Shown here: piece after piece, positions 1 through 8,600 of the stretch
Layout of the letters: each line of letters opens with the position of its first letter
Position numbering within the stretch: the stretch's first letter is position 1
Position numbers and translations under genes: made by a program
Notes under the pieces: model-generated
Databases searched by the model: none
What the model saw: only the letters and a program-made list of their open reading frames with translations
Told to the model about the DNA's origin: nothing
NCBI GenBank assembly: GCA_036524155.1
Contig: DATDCV010000065.1
Location: 1 to 26,523 of the forward strand
DNA: 26,523 bases
Direction: 5' to 3'
Source: DATDCV01 sp036524155
GTDB lineage: Bacteria > Verrucomicrobiota > Verrucomicrobiia > Limisphaerales > UBA8199

Positions 1-38
1 GTGATCTCCTCGATCAAACGGCTGCGTAAGGGTGTCAT
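1..38 (-). CDS. Tyrosine recombinase-like N-terminus (partial, runs off window)
   Basis: An ATG at 38 on the minus strand opens a frame that stays open to the window edge and reads MTPLRSRLIEEI. This resembles the first residues of the XerC-like tyrosine recombinases often found beside IS91-type transposases (a pattern such as MTPLRQR.I.DM). Only 12 codons are visible, so the assignment is tentative. It lies downstream of the second attC site of the cassette array and has the cassette orientation, so it could be a third cassette gene or a mobile element inserted in the array. Confidence 0.35.
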   Translation of the reverse strand, partial: MTPLRSRLIEEI

Positions 39-134
39 AGGTGCTGCCACACTAGCCAGCCCACCACCCAGATGAAGAAAAACTCGACAACCCACCCTAC
101 CGCCGAAGGGCCTGCCCTGCCGCGAAGCGGTTTA

Positions 135-227
135 GTTCAACGCTGCACATCACTGGCGGCGGGCGAGTGATGTGAGAATTGAAACTGCAGCGCTATCACG
201 CCGTCCAGTGAATGTGCCTTGTTAGCC
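135..227 (-). other. attC recombination site of cassette 2
   Basis: On the minus strand the site runs from core GGCTAAC (221-227) to core GTTGAAC (135-141); the latter fits GTTRRRY exactly. Inside are the L arms: GCACATTCACTGG (205-217) and the complementary CCAGTGATGTGC (145-156). They pair perfectly except for one extra T, the extrahelical base expected in attC. Three-base spacers separate R and L arms on each side. Length is 93 bp, within the usual 57-141 bp range. It lies directly behind the small membrane protein gene at 244-561. Confidence 0.9.
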
Positions 228-243
228 TCCATGACTAGCATAG

Positions 244-561
244 TCAGTAGACCGGAAACAGCAGCGCCGCCGCCAAACTCAGCCCTGTAAGGTAGCAGAG
301 AACAAGGCCGATTACTTCCAGTAACCATCGTCGGCTTTGGCGCTGGCGGTATGCTGCAGTGCATACGATAAGAGCGCCGATTATGTAAAGAGCTACCGCC
401 ACGACTCCCGTCTCTAAACCCGACGACAGGTGAGGTCCCACGAGCCGAGCGAGGCACGCTCCACAACCGCCCAGGAATCCGCCCATCAGAAAAGCAAACA
501 ACACTCGCCTCCCGGATTTCGTGGAACCGAGGATCGGGCGTTTAGCAAAGGGAGCAGCCAT
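244..561 (-). CDS. Integron cassette 2: small multi-pass membrane protein
   Basis: The gene encodes 105 residues starting MAAPFAKRP. I chose the ATG at 561 because it lies just inside the cassette boundary (core GTTAGCC on the minus strand at 571-577); upstream codons in this frame fall within the preceding attC site. About three hydrophobic segments are visible: roughly residues 20-40 (LFAFLMGGFLGGCGACLARL), 50-67 (GVVAVALYIIGALIVC) and 80-102 (LLEVIGLVLCYLTGLSLAAA). No known family is recognised. It sits between two attC sites and is transcribed away from the integrase, so it is a gene cassette. No ribosome binding site is evident. Function unknown. Confidence 0.75.
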   Translation of the reverse strand: MAAPFAKRPILGSTKSGRRVLFAFLMGGFLGGCGACLARLVGPHLSSGLETGVVAVALYIIGALIVCTAAYRQRQSRRWLLEVIGLVLCYLTGLSLAAALLFPVY

Positions 562-570
562 AGGGCATTC

Positions 571-660
571 GGCTAACGGTCCGCACCAGCGGCCCCGCGC
601 CACTGGCGTAGGATGCAAACAGGACGGACTCCCGGGGTCCGCTGCGTGCGGTGGTTAGCC
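571..660 (-). other. attC recombination site of cassette 1
   Basis: Minus strand: R'' GGCTAAC (654-660), two-base spacer, L'' CCGCACGCAGCGG (639-651), variable part, L' CCGCTGGTGCGG (581-592), three-base spacer, R' GTTAGCC (571-577). The L arms are perfect complements apart from one extra G, the extrahelical base that sets strand choice by IntI. The R cores are perfectly complementary. The variable part continues the stem with CCCCG/CGGGG (593-597/633-637). Length 90 bp. It separates the two small membrane protein genes. Confidence 0.92.
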
Positions 661-673
661 GCCAAATGTCGAG

Positions 674-985
674 TCACAAGATCCATCTCAATCCAAAAAC
701 TGTCGCCACGCAGGATGCGACTAAGAAAATGAGTGGCACGAGGAAATATCCTGCCAGAGAACCAATCAAAACAAGTGAACTGCCGCCTCGGTCGGGACGT
801 GTGAGGAACAGGCCCGAAAGTCCGACCGACAATGCGCCCATGCAAAAGCCGACAACAAAGCCCCCGAGAGCGGAAAGTATACAAACGAGGAGGCCAGCGT
901 GTGCGGCTACCGCCGTGACGATGGCAACCACTGCCGACGTAAAAGGCATCGCCAAGGAAACCTTCGTTGCGTAGTTCGCGCTCAT
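674..985 (-). CDS. Integron cassette 1: small multi-pass membrane protein
   Basis: The gene encodes 103 residues, mostly hydrophobic, with at least three candidate transmembrane segments (about residues 10-35, 36-60 and 70-98), and a charged loop TRPDRGG around residue 62-68 between the second and third. The ATG at 985 lies only two bases after the core site GTTAGCC (988-994, read on the minus strand), so the integrated cassette brings almost no leader and translation would depend on sequence on the attI side or on leaderless initiation. It is the first cassette next to the integrase and the one expected to be best expressed. It is not obviously homologous to the second cassette protein and no family is recognised. 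Confidence 0.75.
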   Translation of the reverse strand: MSANYATKVSLAMPFTSAVVAIVTAVAAHAGLLVCILSALGGFVVGFCMGALSVGLSGLFLTRPDRGGSSLVLIGSLAGYFLVPLIFLVASCVATVFGLRWIL

Positions 986-987
986 GC

Positions 988-1060
988 GGCTAACTATTTG
1001 ATTACTAGGAAAGTTTTCCTGTTAAGTTGATATTAAGGCACAAACTGGGAATTGCCAGAG
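988..1060. other. attI site / attI-cassette junction (right boundary approximate)
   Basis: Core GTTAGCC (minus strand, 988-994) marks where the first cassette joins the primary site; crossover is expected between the G at 994 and the TT. attI should extend from there toward intI, within the AT-rich stretch up to about 1060. The core and its position between intI and the first cassette are seen directly; the extent is inferred from how other integrons are built. Confidence 0.6.
998..1026 (+). promoter_or_regulatory. Candidate intI promoter with palindromic operator in the spacer
   Basis: TTGATT (998-1003) and GTTAAG (1021-1026; TTAAGT at one base further) are separated by 17 bp. The spacer contains AGGAAAGTTTTCCT (1007-1020), a palindrome with 6-bp arms. 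The -35 is a good match and the -10 weak. The palindrome could bind a repressor or an integrase monomer pair. It does not look like the E. coli-type LexA box. Confidence 0.35.
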
Positions 1061-1088
1061 CTTGGGTGTTCATTAATGATGCCAGCAT

Positions 1089-2168
1089 ATGACGCCCTCA
1101 GAAATCAGTCAACCCAATGCGCCGGAACCGCCGGAACCACGCCGGCCATTAAAACGCCTGTGGCGCGCGCCCGGAAAGCCCTTGCCTGAATTGGTCGTTC
1201 CCAACCCCAAGCTTAAACTGATGGAACAGGTCAGGGAGGTGCTCCGAGTCCGGCATTACGCCATCCGCACCGAGCGCTCCTATTGCGACTGGATCAAGCG
1301 TTACATCAAGTTTCACCAGATGAAGGCACGGGAGGAGCTCTTTCCCGGGACCGACAAGGTCGAACTGTTTCTGAGCGACCTGGCCGTAAACGGGCACGTG
1401 GCGGTCTCAACCCAGAACCAGGCCTTCAACGCTTTGCTGTTCCTGTATCGCGAGGTGCTCCATCAGCCGTTTGAGAACGTGGACGCGGTGCGAGCCGACC
1501 GGCCGGTCAGGGTTCCAGTCGTGCTGACAGCCGGGGAGGTCAAGCAAGTCATCTCGGGGATGGCCGGGGTTCCGCAATTGGTCGTCAAGCTACTCTATGG
1601 CAGTGGCCTGCGGCTGATGGAGGGCTTGCGCCTGCGTGTCCACGACCTGGATTTCGAGATGCAGCAGGTCACTGTCCGCGACGGCAAGGGGGCCAAGGAC
1701 CGCTACACCGTGCTGCCTGAGGGGCTAATAGCACCCCTGCGGGAGCATTTGGAAGGAGTGCGCTTAGTCCACCGGCAGGACCTGCAGAATGGAGGCGGGG
1801 CCGTTTACCTCCCGGGGGCTCTGGACCGCAAGTATCCCAACGCCCCGCGTGAGTGGGGCTGGCAGTACGTCTTCCCGGCCCGAGATCTATCCACCGATCC
1901 GCGGTCGGGCATCGTGCGCCGGCACCATATTGATGAAGCCACCGTCAACAAAGCCATCAAGGCCGCCGCAGCCAAAAGCGGCATCCCCAAACGCGTCTCG
2001 AGCCACACCTTTCGTCACAGTTTCGCCACGCACTTGCTCCAGCGCGGGTCGGACATCCGCACGATCCAAGAACTGCTCGGCCACAATGACGTCTCCACCA
2101 CCATGATCTACACCCATGTCCTGCGCCAGGGCGGGGCCGGCACCAGGAGCCCCCTGGATGACTTGTAG
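1089..2168 (+). CDS. intI: Integron integrase (tyrosine recombinase)
   Basis: The gene encodes 359 residues. It catalyses site-specific recombination between attI and attC to insert and excise gene cassettes. The catalytic residues are all visible: R175 (GSGLR), K200 (DGKG), H306 and R309 (SSHTFRH), H332 (GHNDVSTT) and the nucleophile Y341 (IYTHV). Between K200 and H306 lies the insert specific to IntI (around residues 238-263, LPGALDRKYPNAPREWGW followed by QYVFP), which separates IntI from XerC/D and binds the extrahelical bases of attC. The C-terminus GTRSPLDDL is also IntI-like. The N-terminal 44 residues are a proline-rich extension before the usual start region (MEQVREVLR at residue 45), so a start at 1221 is possible. 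It is divergent from two attC-bounded cassettes, the standard integron layout. Confidence 0.95.
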   Translation: MTPSEISQPNAPEPPEPRRPLKRLWRAPGKPLPELVVPNPKLKLMEQVREVLRVRHYAIRTERSYCDWIKRYIKFHQMKAREELFPGTDKVELFLSDLAVNGHVAVSTQNQAFNALLFLYREVLHQPFENVDAVRADRPVRVPVVLTAGEVKQVISGMAGVPQLVVKLLYGSGLRLMEGLRLRVHDLDFEMQQVTVRDGKGAKDRYTVLPEGLIAPLREHLEGVRLVHRQDLQNGGGAVYLPGALDRKYPNAPREWGWQYVFPARDLSTDPRSGIVRRHHIDEATVNKAIKAAAAKSGIPKRVSSHTFRHSFATHLLQRGSDIRTIQELLGHNDVSTTMIYTHVLRQGGAGTRSPLDDL

Positions 2169-2360
2169 GTTCCCCGGCCCGGCTTCGGTCTCGTCCTGGT
2201 TAAGGCTAATCTCCCGAAGCGGTGAATTGTCAGATGTTGAGATGCGACACCGATGCTTCTGTTTGGGCGTCCGAAGCCCTGTCGACGGTTGACGACCGAT
2301 ACTTCAACTCACGCTCGCCCCCACCAGGCGATCCAATTCATCTTGCCGCCTGACCGGGTC

Positions 2361-2403
2361 CCCCTCTCCGCCTCCGGGGGAGAGGGGATAGGGGAGAGGT
2401 GGC
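2361..2403. repeat. G/C-tract hairpin repeat, copy 1
   Basis: Arms CCCCTCTCC (2361-2369) and GGAGAGGGG (2379-2387) form a 9-bp hairpin, followed by A-T-A and a second GGGGAGAGGTGGC block. A near-identical block occurs at 26252-26294. In both places it lies about 80 or 40 bp before the 100-bp cruciform repeat, so the two elements occur in the same order. Confidence 0.75.
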
Positions 2404-2482
2404 ACTTGCTTTATGGAAGGTTCATTGTCTTCCCTCCGGGGTTCAGAGGCGAGGCGTTGGGTGTCGACGGTTCTGCGTACCC

Positions 2483-2582
2483 CCTCAGCCTTGGGTCGGA
2501 GCGCCGAGTTGTACTCGGCTTACAGGAGGCCGTCGGTTCGCTTAAGCCGATTAGAAATCGGCGCTCCGACCCAAGACTGAGG
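2483..2582. repeat. Cruciform-type dispersed repeat, copy A
   Basis: A 100-bp imperfect palindrome. The outer arms TTGGGTCGGAGCGCCGA (2491-2507) and its exact complement (2558-2574) are extended by CCTCAG/CTGAGG (2483-2488/2577-2582). Two inner hairpins lie at 2503-2519 (GCCGAGT/ACTCGGC, loop TGT) and 2546-2562 (GCCGATT/AATCGGC, loop AGA). The second copy is at 26331-26432. It lies between intI and the giant repeat protein gene, just before that gene's promoter. Confidence 0.85.
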
Positions 2583-2607
2583 CGATACGGTTTTGCCGGC
2601 ATTTAGT

Positions 2608-2636
2608 TTGACACCAGGCCGTCTGCCGGGTATAAC
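2608..2636 (+). promoter_or_regulatory. Sigma70-type promoter for the CARDB repeat protein gene
   Basis: TTGACA (2608-2613) and TATAAC (2631-2636) are separated by 17 bp: a perfect -35 and five of six -10 matches. Transcription would start near 2643 and give a leader of about 20 nt before the ATG at 2663. It follows directly after the 100-bp palindromic repeat. Confidence 0.8.
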
Positions 2637-2662
2637 CCACACAACATTTCCGCGGGCTCATT

Positions 2663-5600
2663 ATGAAAAAACTTCAACACGTCGTGTTGGCGTTCGCGTC
2701 GTTTTTTGTCGTCCCGTGCAGCCGGTGCCAGGTCCTGCCGGACCTTGTGCCGGCGGGGCTGGAGGCGCCGACGGCGCTGACCGGAACGCCCGGCCCGACC
2801 GTTACGGTGGCTTGGAGCACCGTCAACCAGGGCTCGGGGAGCGCGGTGGGCTATTGGAACGACGCGATATATCTTTCGTACAATCCGTGGCTGGACGGCT
2901 CATCGGCATATGTGGGCTCGGATTCCGGCACGGCGCCGCTGGCGCCGGGGGAGAGTTACCGGCGCACGAACACGGTCACGCTGCCGGTTTTCGAAAGCGG
3001 CATCTACTACCTGTTTCTCAAGGTCAACGCGTTCAACTATCTCCAGGAAGCGTCCACCGCCAACAATGCGCTGATGTCGCCGTTCGCGTTCACCGCGACT
3101 CCGGCGGACCTGGCCCCTCTCCGCCTCATCGCGCCGGCGGCCACCAACGGGCCGCCGAAGCCTTACGTCACCATCGTCTGGGGCGTAACCAATTCCGGCC
3201 CGGGCGCGGCCATCGGCTCATGGAACGACACGCTCTATTTCTCGACGAACAGCTCGCTGGACGCGTCCGCGCTCGAAGTCTGGTCGCCATCCGAATATGG
3301 TCCCGTTCCGGCCGGGGGCAGATATTGGCGCACCAACCAGGTCCGGCTGCCCGCCACCCAGAGCGGCGCCTATTACCTGATTTTCAAAACCGACAGCGCC
3401 AACACGCTGCACGAAGCGGTGACGGCGAACAACGTCGCGGTAGCGCCGATTCAGCTCTACATCCAGCAGCCGGACCTGGCGCCGCTGGCGCTGGTGGTGC
3501 CGGCGGCGATCACGAGCGCGCCGAACCCGACGGTGACGCTGCGGTATGCCGTCACCAACCTCGGTCCCGGCGCGGCGGTGGGCGACCCGCCGTGGAATGA
3601 CACGCTGTCGCTTTCGACCGACGCGGTTCTCGACACCAACGACAAGAATCTGACCTGGCAACAAGAATGGCTCACCGTGCCGGCCGGGGGCAGATACTGG
3701 CGGACGAACACGGTCACCGTCCCGGTCGTGAGCAGCGGCACTTATTATCTGATTCTGAAAACCGACGCATCCGACGTGCTTTATGACGCGAACCCCGCCA
3801 ACAACACGCTCGTGGTGCCGGTCGAGTTCACCATCCTGCCGCCCGATCTCGTGCCGGTGGCGCAAGTGCCGGCGACGATGACCGGTCCTCCCTACCCGCC
3901 GCTGCGAGTGGTGTCCGGCGCGACGAACCAGGGCATCGGCCCCGCGCTGGGCTATTGGTCCGACACGGTGTATTTTGCGACGAACGCCGCGCTGGAGGGC
4001 GCGATTCAACTGTGGAGCGCGTGGCTGAACCGGACGGTGCCGGCCGGGAGCACCTATTGGGAGACCAACGACGTTCGTTTGCCGGTGGCAGTGGATGGCA
4101 CTTACTACCTCGGTTTTCGCGCCGACACCTACGGGGACCTGGTGGAATCGGACCGGGGCAACAACCTGCTGGCGGTGCCCTTCACGCTCCACATCGAAAA
4201 GCCGGACCTGGCGCCGATGGTTTGGCAGGTGCCGGCCGCGATCACATCGCCGCCCAACCCGGTTATCTGGTTCGTGTGGGCGATCACCAACCAGGGCGCG
4301 GGCGCGGCCATCGGCTACCAATACTGGGACGACCAGATCTGCATGGCCACCAACCCGGTTTGGACCGATACCGCCACGAGGTTGAACGAAGAACTGACTT
4401 CCGGCCCCGTCGCGCCCGGCCGCGCCTATTGGCGCACCAACGGCATTTCTCTGCCCATCGTCCGCAGCGGCACCTGGTATTTCTTTTTCCGGACGGATGC
4501 CCGGGAAGAACTCATCGAGTCGAATGACGACAACAACATGGTGGTGGCGCCGATCACTTTCACCATCCAGCCGCCGGACCTCGTGCCGCAGGTGGCGGAA
4601 GTCCCGCGCGAGTACACCGGCCCGCCCAACCCGAAGCTGACGGTGACCTGGGCCGTCACCAACCAGGGGCCGGGCCTGGCAAGGACCGGAGGACAAACCT
4701 GGTACGACGGTGTTTTCTTTTCGACCGACGCGGTGCTGGACAGCCAGGACCTTCCGTTGACCGCCTGGGATGCGAGCGGGCCGCTGGCCGCGGGAGCGGC
4801 TTACCGCCAGACAAACACCTTTGTCCTGCCAGTGATCGCCGACGGCACGTTCTATCTCATCTTCAAGGCCGACCGTTACGGCGATGTCTACGAAGACGAC
4901 AAAACCAACAACATCGCGGTCGTGCCGGTCACGTTCACGATTCGACCGTCGGATCTGGTACCGGTCGAGCTGCAGGCGCCGGCGCTGGTTATGGGTTCGC
5001 CGTTCCCGACTGCGACGATTGCCTGGCGCGTTCAGAACCAGGGCACGGGCGCGGCCGCCATCGGCTGGGAGGCGTGGGTGGACACGCTGTATCTCTCCCG
5101 CGACACGACTGTGGGTGGCGCGTTCGCCAACCTGCTGGGCACGAGCGAGAGTGGGCCATTGCCGGCCGGAGAAGCCTACTGGCGCGGCAGCCCGACCCGC
5201 CTGCCGGTGGCCGCCAGCACCAACGTGTACCTGGTTTTCGAGACCGACCATAACAACGTCATCTTCGAGTCGAACGAAAACAACAACACGCTGGCGGTGC
5301 CCATTCGTTTCGAGATCCTCTCGCCCGATCTCACGCCGCTGGCATTACAGGTGACAAACAGCTATATCGGCCCGCCGAACCCGACGCTGACTTTTGCGTG
5401 GGGTGTCACGAACCGGGGCGCGGGCGCCGCCGAAGCCTTGCGGGCGGGCTCGTGGCTGGACCGGATTTACTTTTCGACCAACAGCGTTTTCGACGGCTCG
5501 GCCCGGTTTGTCGCCGAGCAAAGCGAAGCGACGCTGCTGCCCGCGGGCAGGAGCTACTGGCGCACCAATAGTTTTCGCGTGCCGGTGCTCGAGAGCGGCA

Positions 5601-8600
5601 CCTACTACGTGTTCTTCCTCACCGACGACAACCGCGCGGTTTACGAGTCGGATTTTGCCAACAACATGATCCGGGTGCCGGTGACGTTTACAATCCAGCC
5701 GCCGGACCTGGCGGCGCTGGCGCTCGACGTGCCCCCCGTCCTCAACAGCACGCCGAAACCACAGGTAACCGTCGCCTGGGGCGTCACCAACCAGGGCATC
5801 GGCCGCGCCGAAGGCGCGTGGCGCGATATCCTGTATTTCTCGACGACGCCGACGGTGGAGTACAACACTCCCGTGTTGCGTGAGGCGTACGAATTCGGCC
5901 CGATCCAGCCGGGCGAGACGTATTGGCGCACGAACGTGGTGACGGTGCCGGTCGTCGAGAGCGGCACCTATTATTTGATCTTCGTGGCGGATTACCAGGA
6001 TTCGCTCTCGGAATCCGACCTGGACAACAACCTGCTGGTGGTGCCGGTGACGTTCAACATTTCGCCGCCGGACCTCGTGCCGTTCGGGCTGGACGTGCAG
6101 GCCGTGGTCGCGGGCCCGGTGAATCCCACAGTGACCATCGCCTGGGGGATCACCAACCAGGGCAGCGGCAGCACCGCCGGTTTCGGGTGGAACGACCGGT
6201 TGTTGCTGGGCACGACGCCACCGCCGGAGAATGGCTCCGAGATCGGCCAATTCTACCACGACGAGACGATCGAGCCGGGCCAGAGCATCCGGGTGACCAA
6301 CACCCTGCGCGTCCCCGTCAGCGAGAGCGGCACTTATTACCTGACTCTGGTGGTGAACCGGTACGGCGACCTATTTGAGTCGTCCTACGACAACAACGAG
6401 ATCCGGGTGCCGATCACTTTCCAGGTCCAGCCGCCGGACCTCGCGCCGATCTACTTCAAGGCGCCGGCGGAAGTCACCGGCAGCTACAACCCGGCGGTCA
6501 GGCTCACCTGGGGCGTCACCAACCAGGGCCCCGAAACCGCCCGCGGCTTTGATTATTGGCACGACAACCTATACCTGTCGGCCGATCCCGTGCTCGATCC
6601 CACCGACCGGGCGTTTGGTTGGAATGAGGAAACCGGACCGATCACGCCCCGCGGCAATTATTGGCGCGGTAAAACCGTGAACCTGCCCGTGCTCGAAAGC
6701 GGCGCCTATTATCTCATCCTGAGCGTCGATGACCTCCGGGATCTGCACGACCTGAATTACTCCAACAACACGGCGGTCGTGCCGATCCAGGTCAATATCC
6801 AGCCGCCGGACCTGGTGCCGCTGGCCTTTAATCTGCCCAGCCAAATCGACTGCTCACCCAACGCCGAGATAACGCTCGCGTGGGGCGTCACCAACGCCGG
6901 CAGCGGTGCGGCCGCTCCCAGCCAATACTATAACTGGTGCGACCGGGTCTACCTTTCGCGCTCTCCGGATTACTATGGGTACAGCCCGGTCATAGACGAC
7001 GTCTGCGACCAGGAACCGCTGGCCGCGGGGGAACAACGGTGGCGAACGAACCGGGTGAAGGTGGCGGCGGCGGAGAGCGGGACTTACTATTTCGTGGTGG
7101 AAGCGGATTACGGCAACGTCGTCTGGGAGAGTTCGGAGACCAATAACCTGCTCGTTTCGCCCGTCACGATCAACGTCACCACCGCCGACCTGACGCCGCT
7201 CGCCCTCGAGATGCCTCCGGCCGTCGTCGGTTCCGTCGCCCCAACCATTTCCGTGGTTTATACGATCACCAACCGCGGCCCGGGCGCAGCCATTCCTTAC
7301 TACTCCTGGTACGACACGCTGTATGTGTCGCGGACCAACGTGCTGGATGGCAGCGAAGCGCAGGCATTCTACAGCCGGGAGGACAATCCCGTGGCGGCCG
7401 GTGAGGTATACCGCCGCACCAACTCGGTGCGCCTGCCGGTCTTCGAGTCGGGTAGCTACTACCTCATCCTGCGGGCCAACTACGACCGCGCGATTCCCGA
7501 ATCGGACTACTCGAACAATGTCGTCGCTTTCGGCCCGATCCCGATCGAAATTCGGCCTTCGGACGTGTTCCCGATCGTCAGCCAAATGCCTTCGATCATC
7601 AGCGGCGGGCCCAACCCGCGGACGACGATCGTGTGGGGCATCACCAACCAGGGCCCGGGCGTCGCCTCGACGGTCTGGGGGAGTTGGCGCGCGCGGGTCT
7701 ATCTCTCCACCAGACCGGCGCTTGATCCCAGCGCGAGTTACCTCGCCGTGACAGACGAAACGACCGCGCTGGCGCCGGGAGAAGTTCGATGGATCACGAA
7801 CAACGTGCGGCTGCCGGTGACCGCCGACGGCGCGTTCTACTTTTTGTTCGAGGCTGACGGGGAAAATGCGCTGCACGAAATCAACACCAACAACAACCTG
7901 GCGGTCGCGCCGGTCCAGTGCACGGTCAGGCTGCCGGACCTGGCGACGGTGGCGTTCCTGGGCCCGGCGTCGGTAACGGGCCAGATACATCCCACGGTGG
8001 AGCTGATTTGGGGGGTGACGAACCAGGGCGCCGGACCCGCCGACACCGTGTTCTGGCAAGGCGGGCGCGAGGATGTGCTTTGGCTGTCGCGCTCGACGAA
8101 CTTCGACAACCTGGTGCTGGTCGATACGTGGGAGGAAACGAATTCCGTCGCGCCGGGGAGCAGCTACTGGCGCACCAACCTCGTCCGGCTGCCGGTTGAC
8201 ACCAACGGCACCTATTTCTTGCAGTTCATCGCGAATTCATGGTCGGCCGTCGCGGAGTCCAATCTGACGAACAATGTCGCGACGCGCTCGATCACGGTGG
8301 ATGTGAGGCCGCCGGACCTCGCGCCGCTGGGGTTTACGGCGCTGCCCGTCGTGACGGGCATGCCCTATCCCACGATGACGGTGGTGTGGGGCGTGACCAA
8401 CTGCGGCATCGGGCCGGCGTTGCCGCCAGTGACGGTGCCCGGGCAAACCTGGCCGCTGGTTGACGCGGTGTATCTCTCGAGAATTCCTGAGCTTGGCGGA
8501 CCCTGGCTCCCGGCGATTTGCGGTTATTGGCAGCGGACCGCTCCGTTCGAGCCCGGCGCGAGCGAGTGGCACACGAACGTCATCCAGGTGCCGGTGTCGG

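Noticed and set aside
2361..2582. CRISPR array or intrinsic terminator interpretation of the repeats
   Set aside because: There are only single copies with no regular spacers, and the hairpins lack a following T tract.
2253..2606. 117-codon plus-strand frame across the repeats after intI
   Set aside because: The frame is made mostly of the palindromic repeats, which are also open on the other strand; the promoter of the next gene begins at its end.
3218..5251. Long open frame (677 codons) on the minus strand inside the CARDB gene
   Set aside because: It is rich in Arg, Gly and His, has no domain features, and lies opposite a clearly real repeat gene; GC-rich codon bias on the plus strand keeps the antisense frame open.
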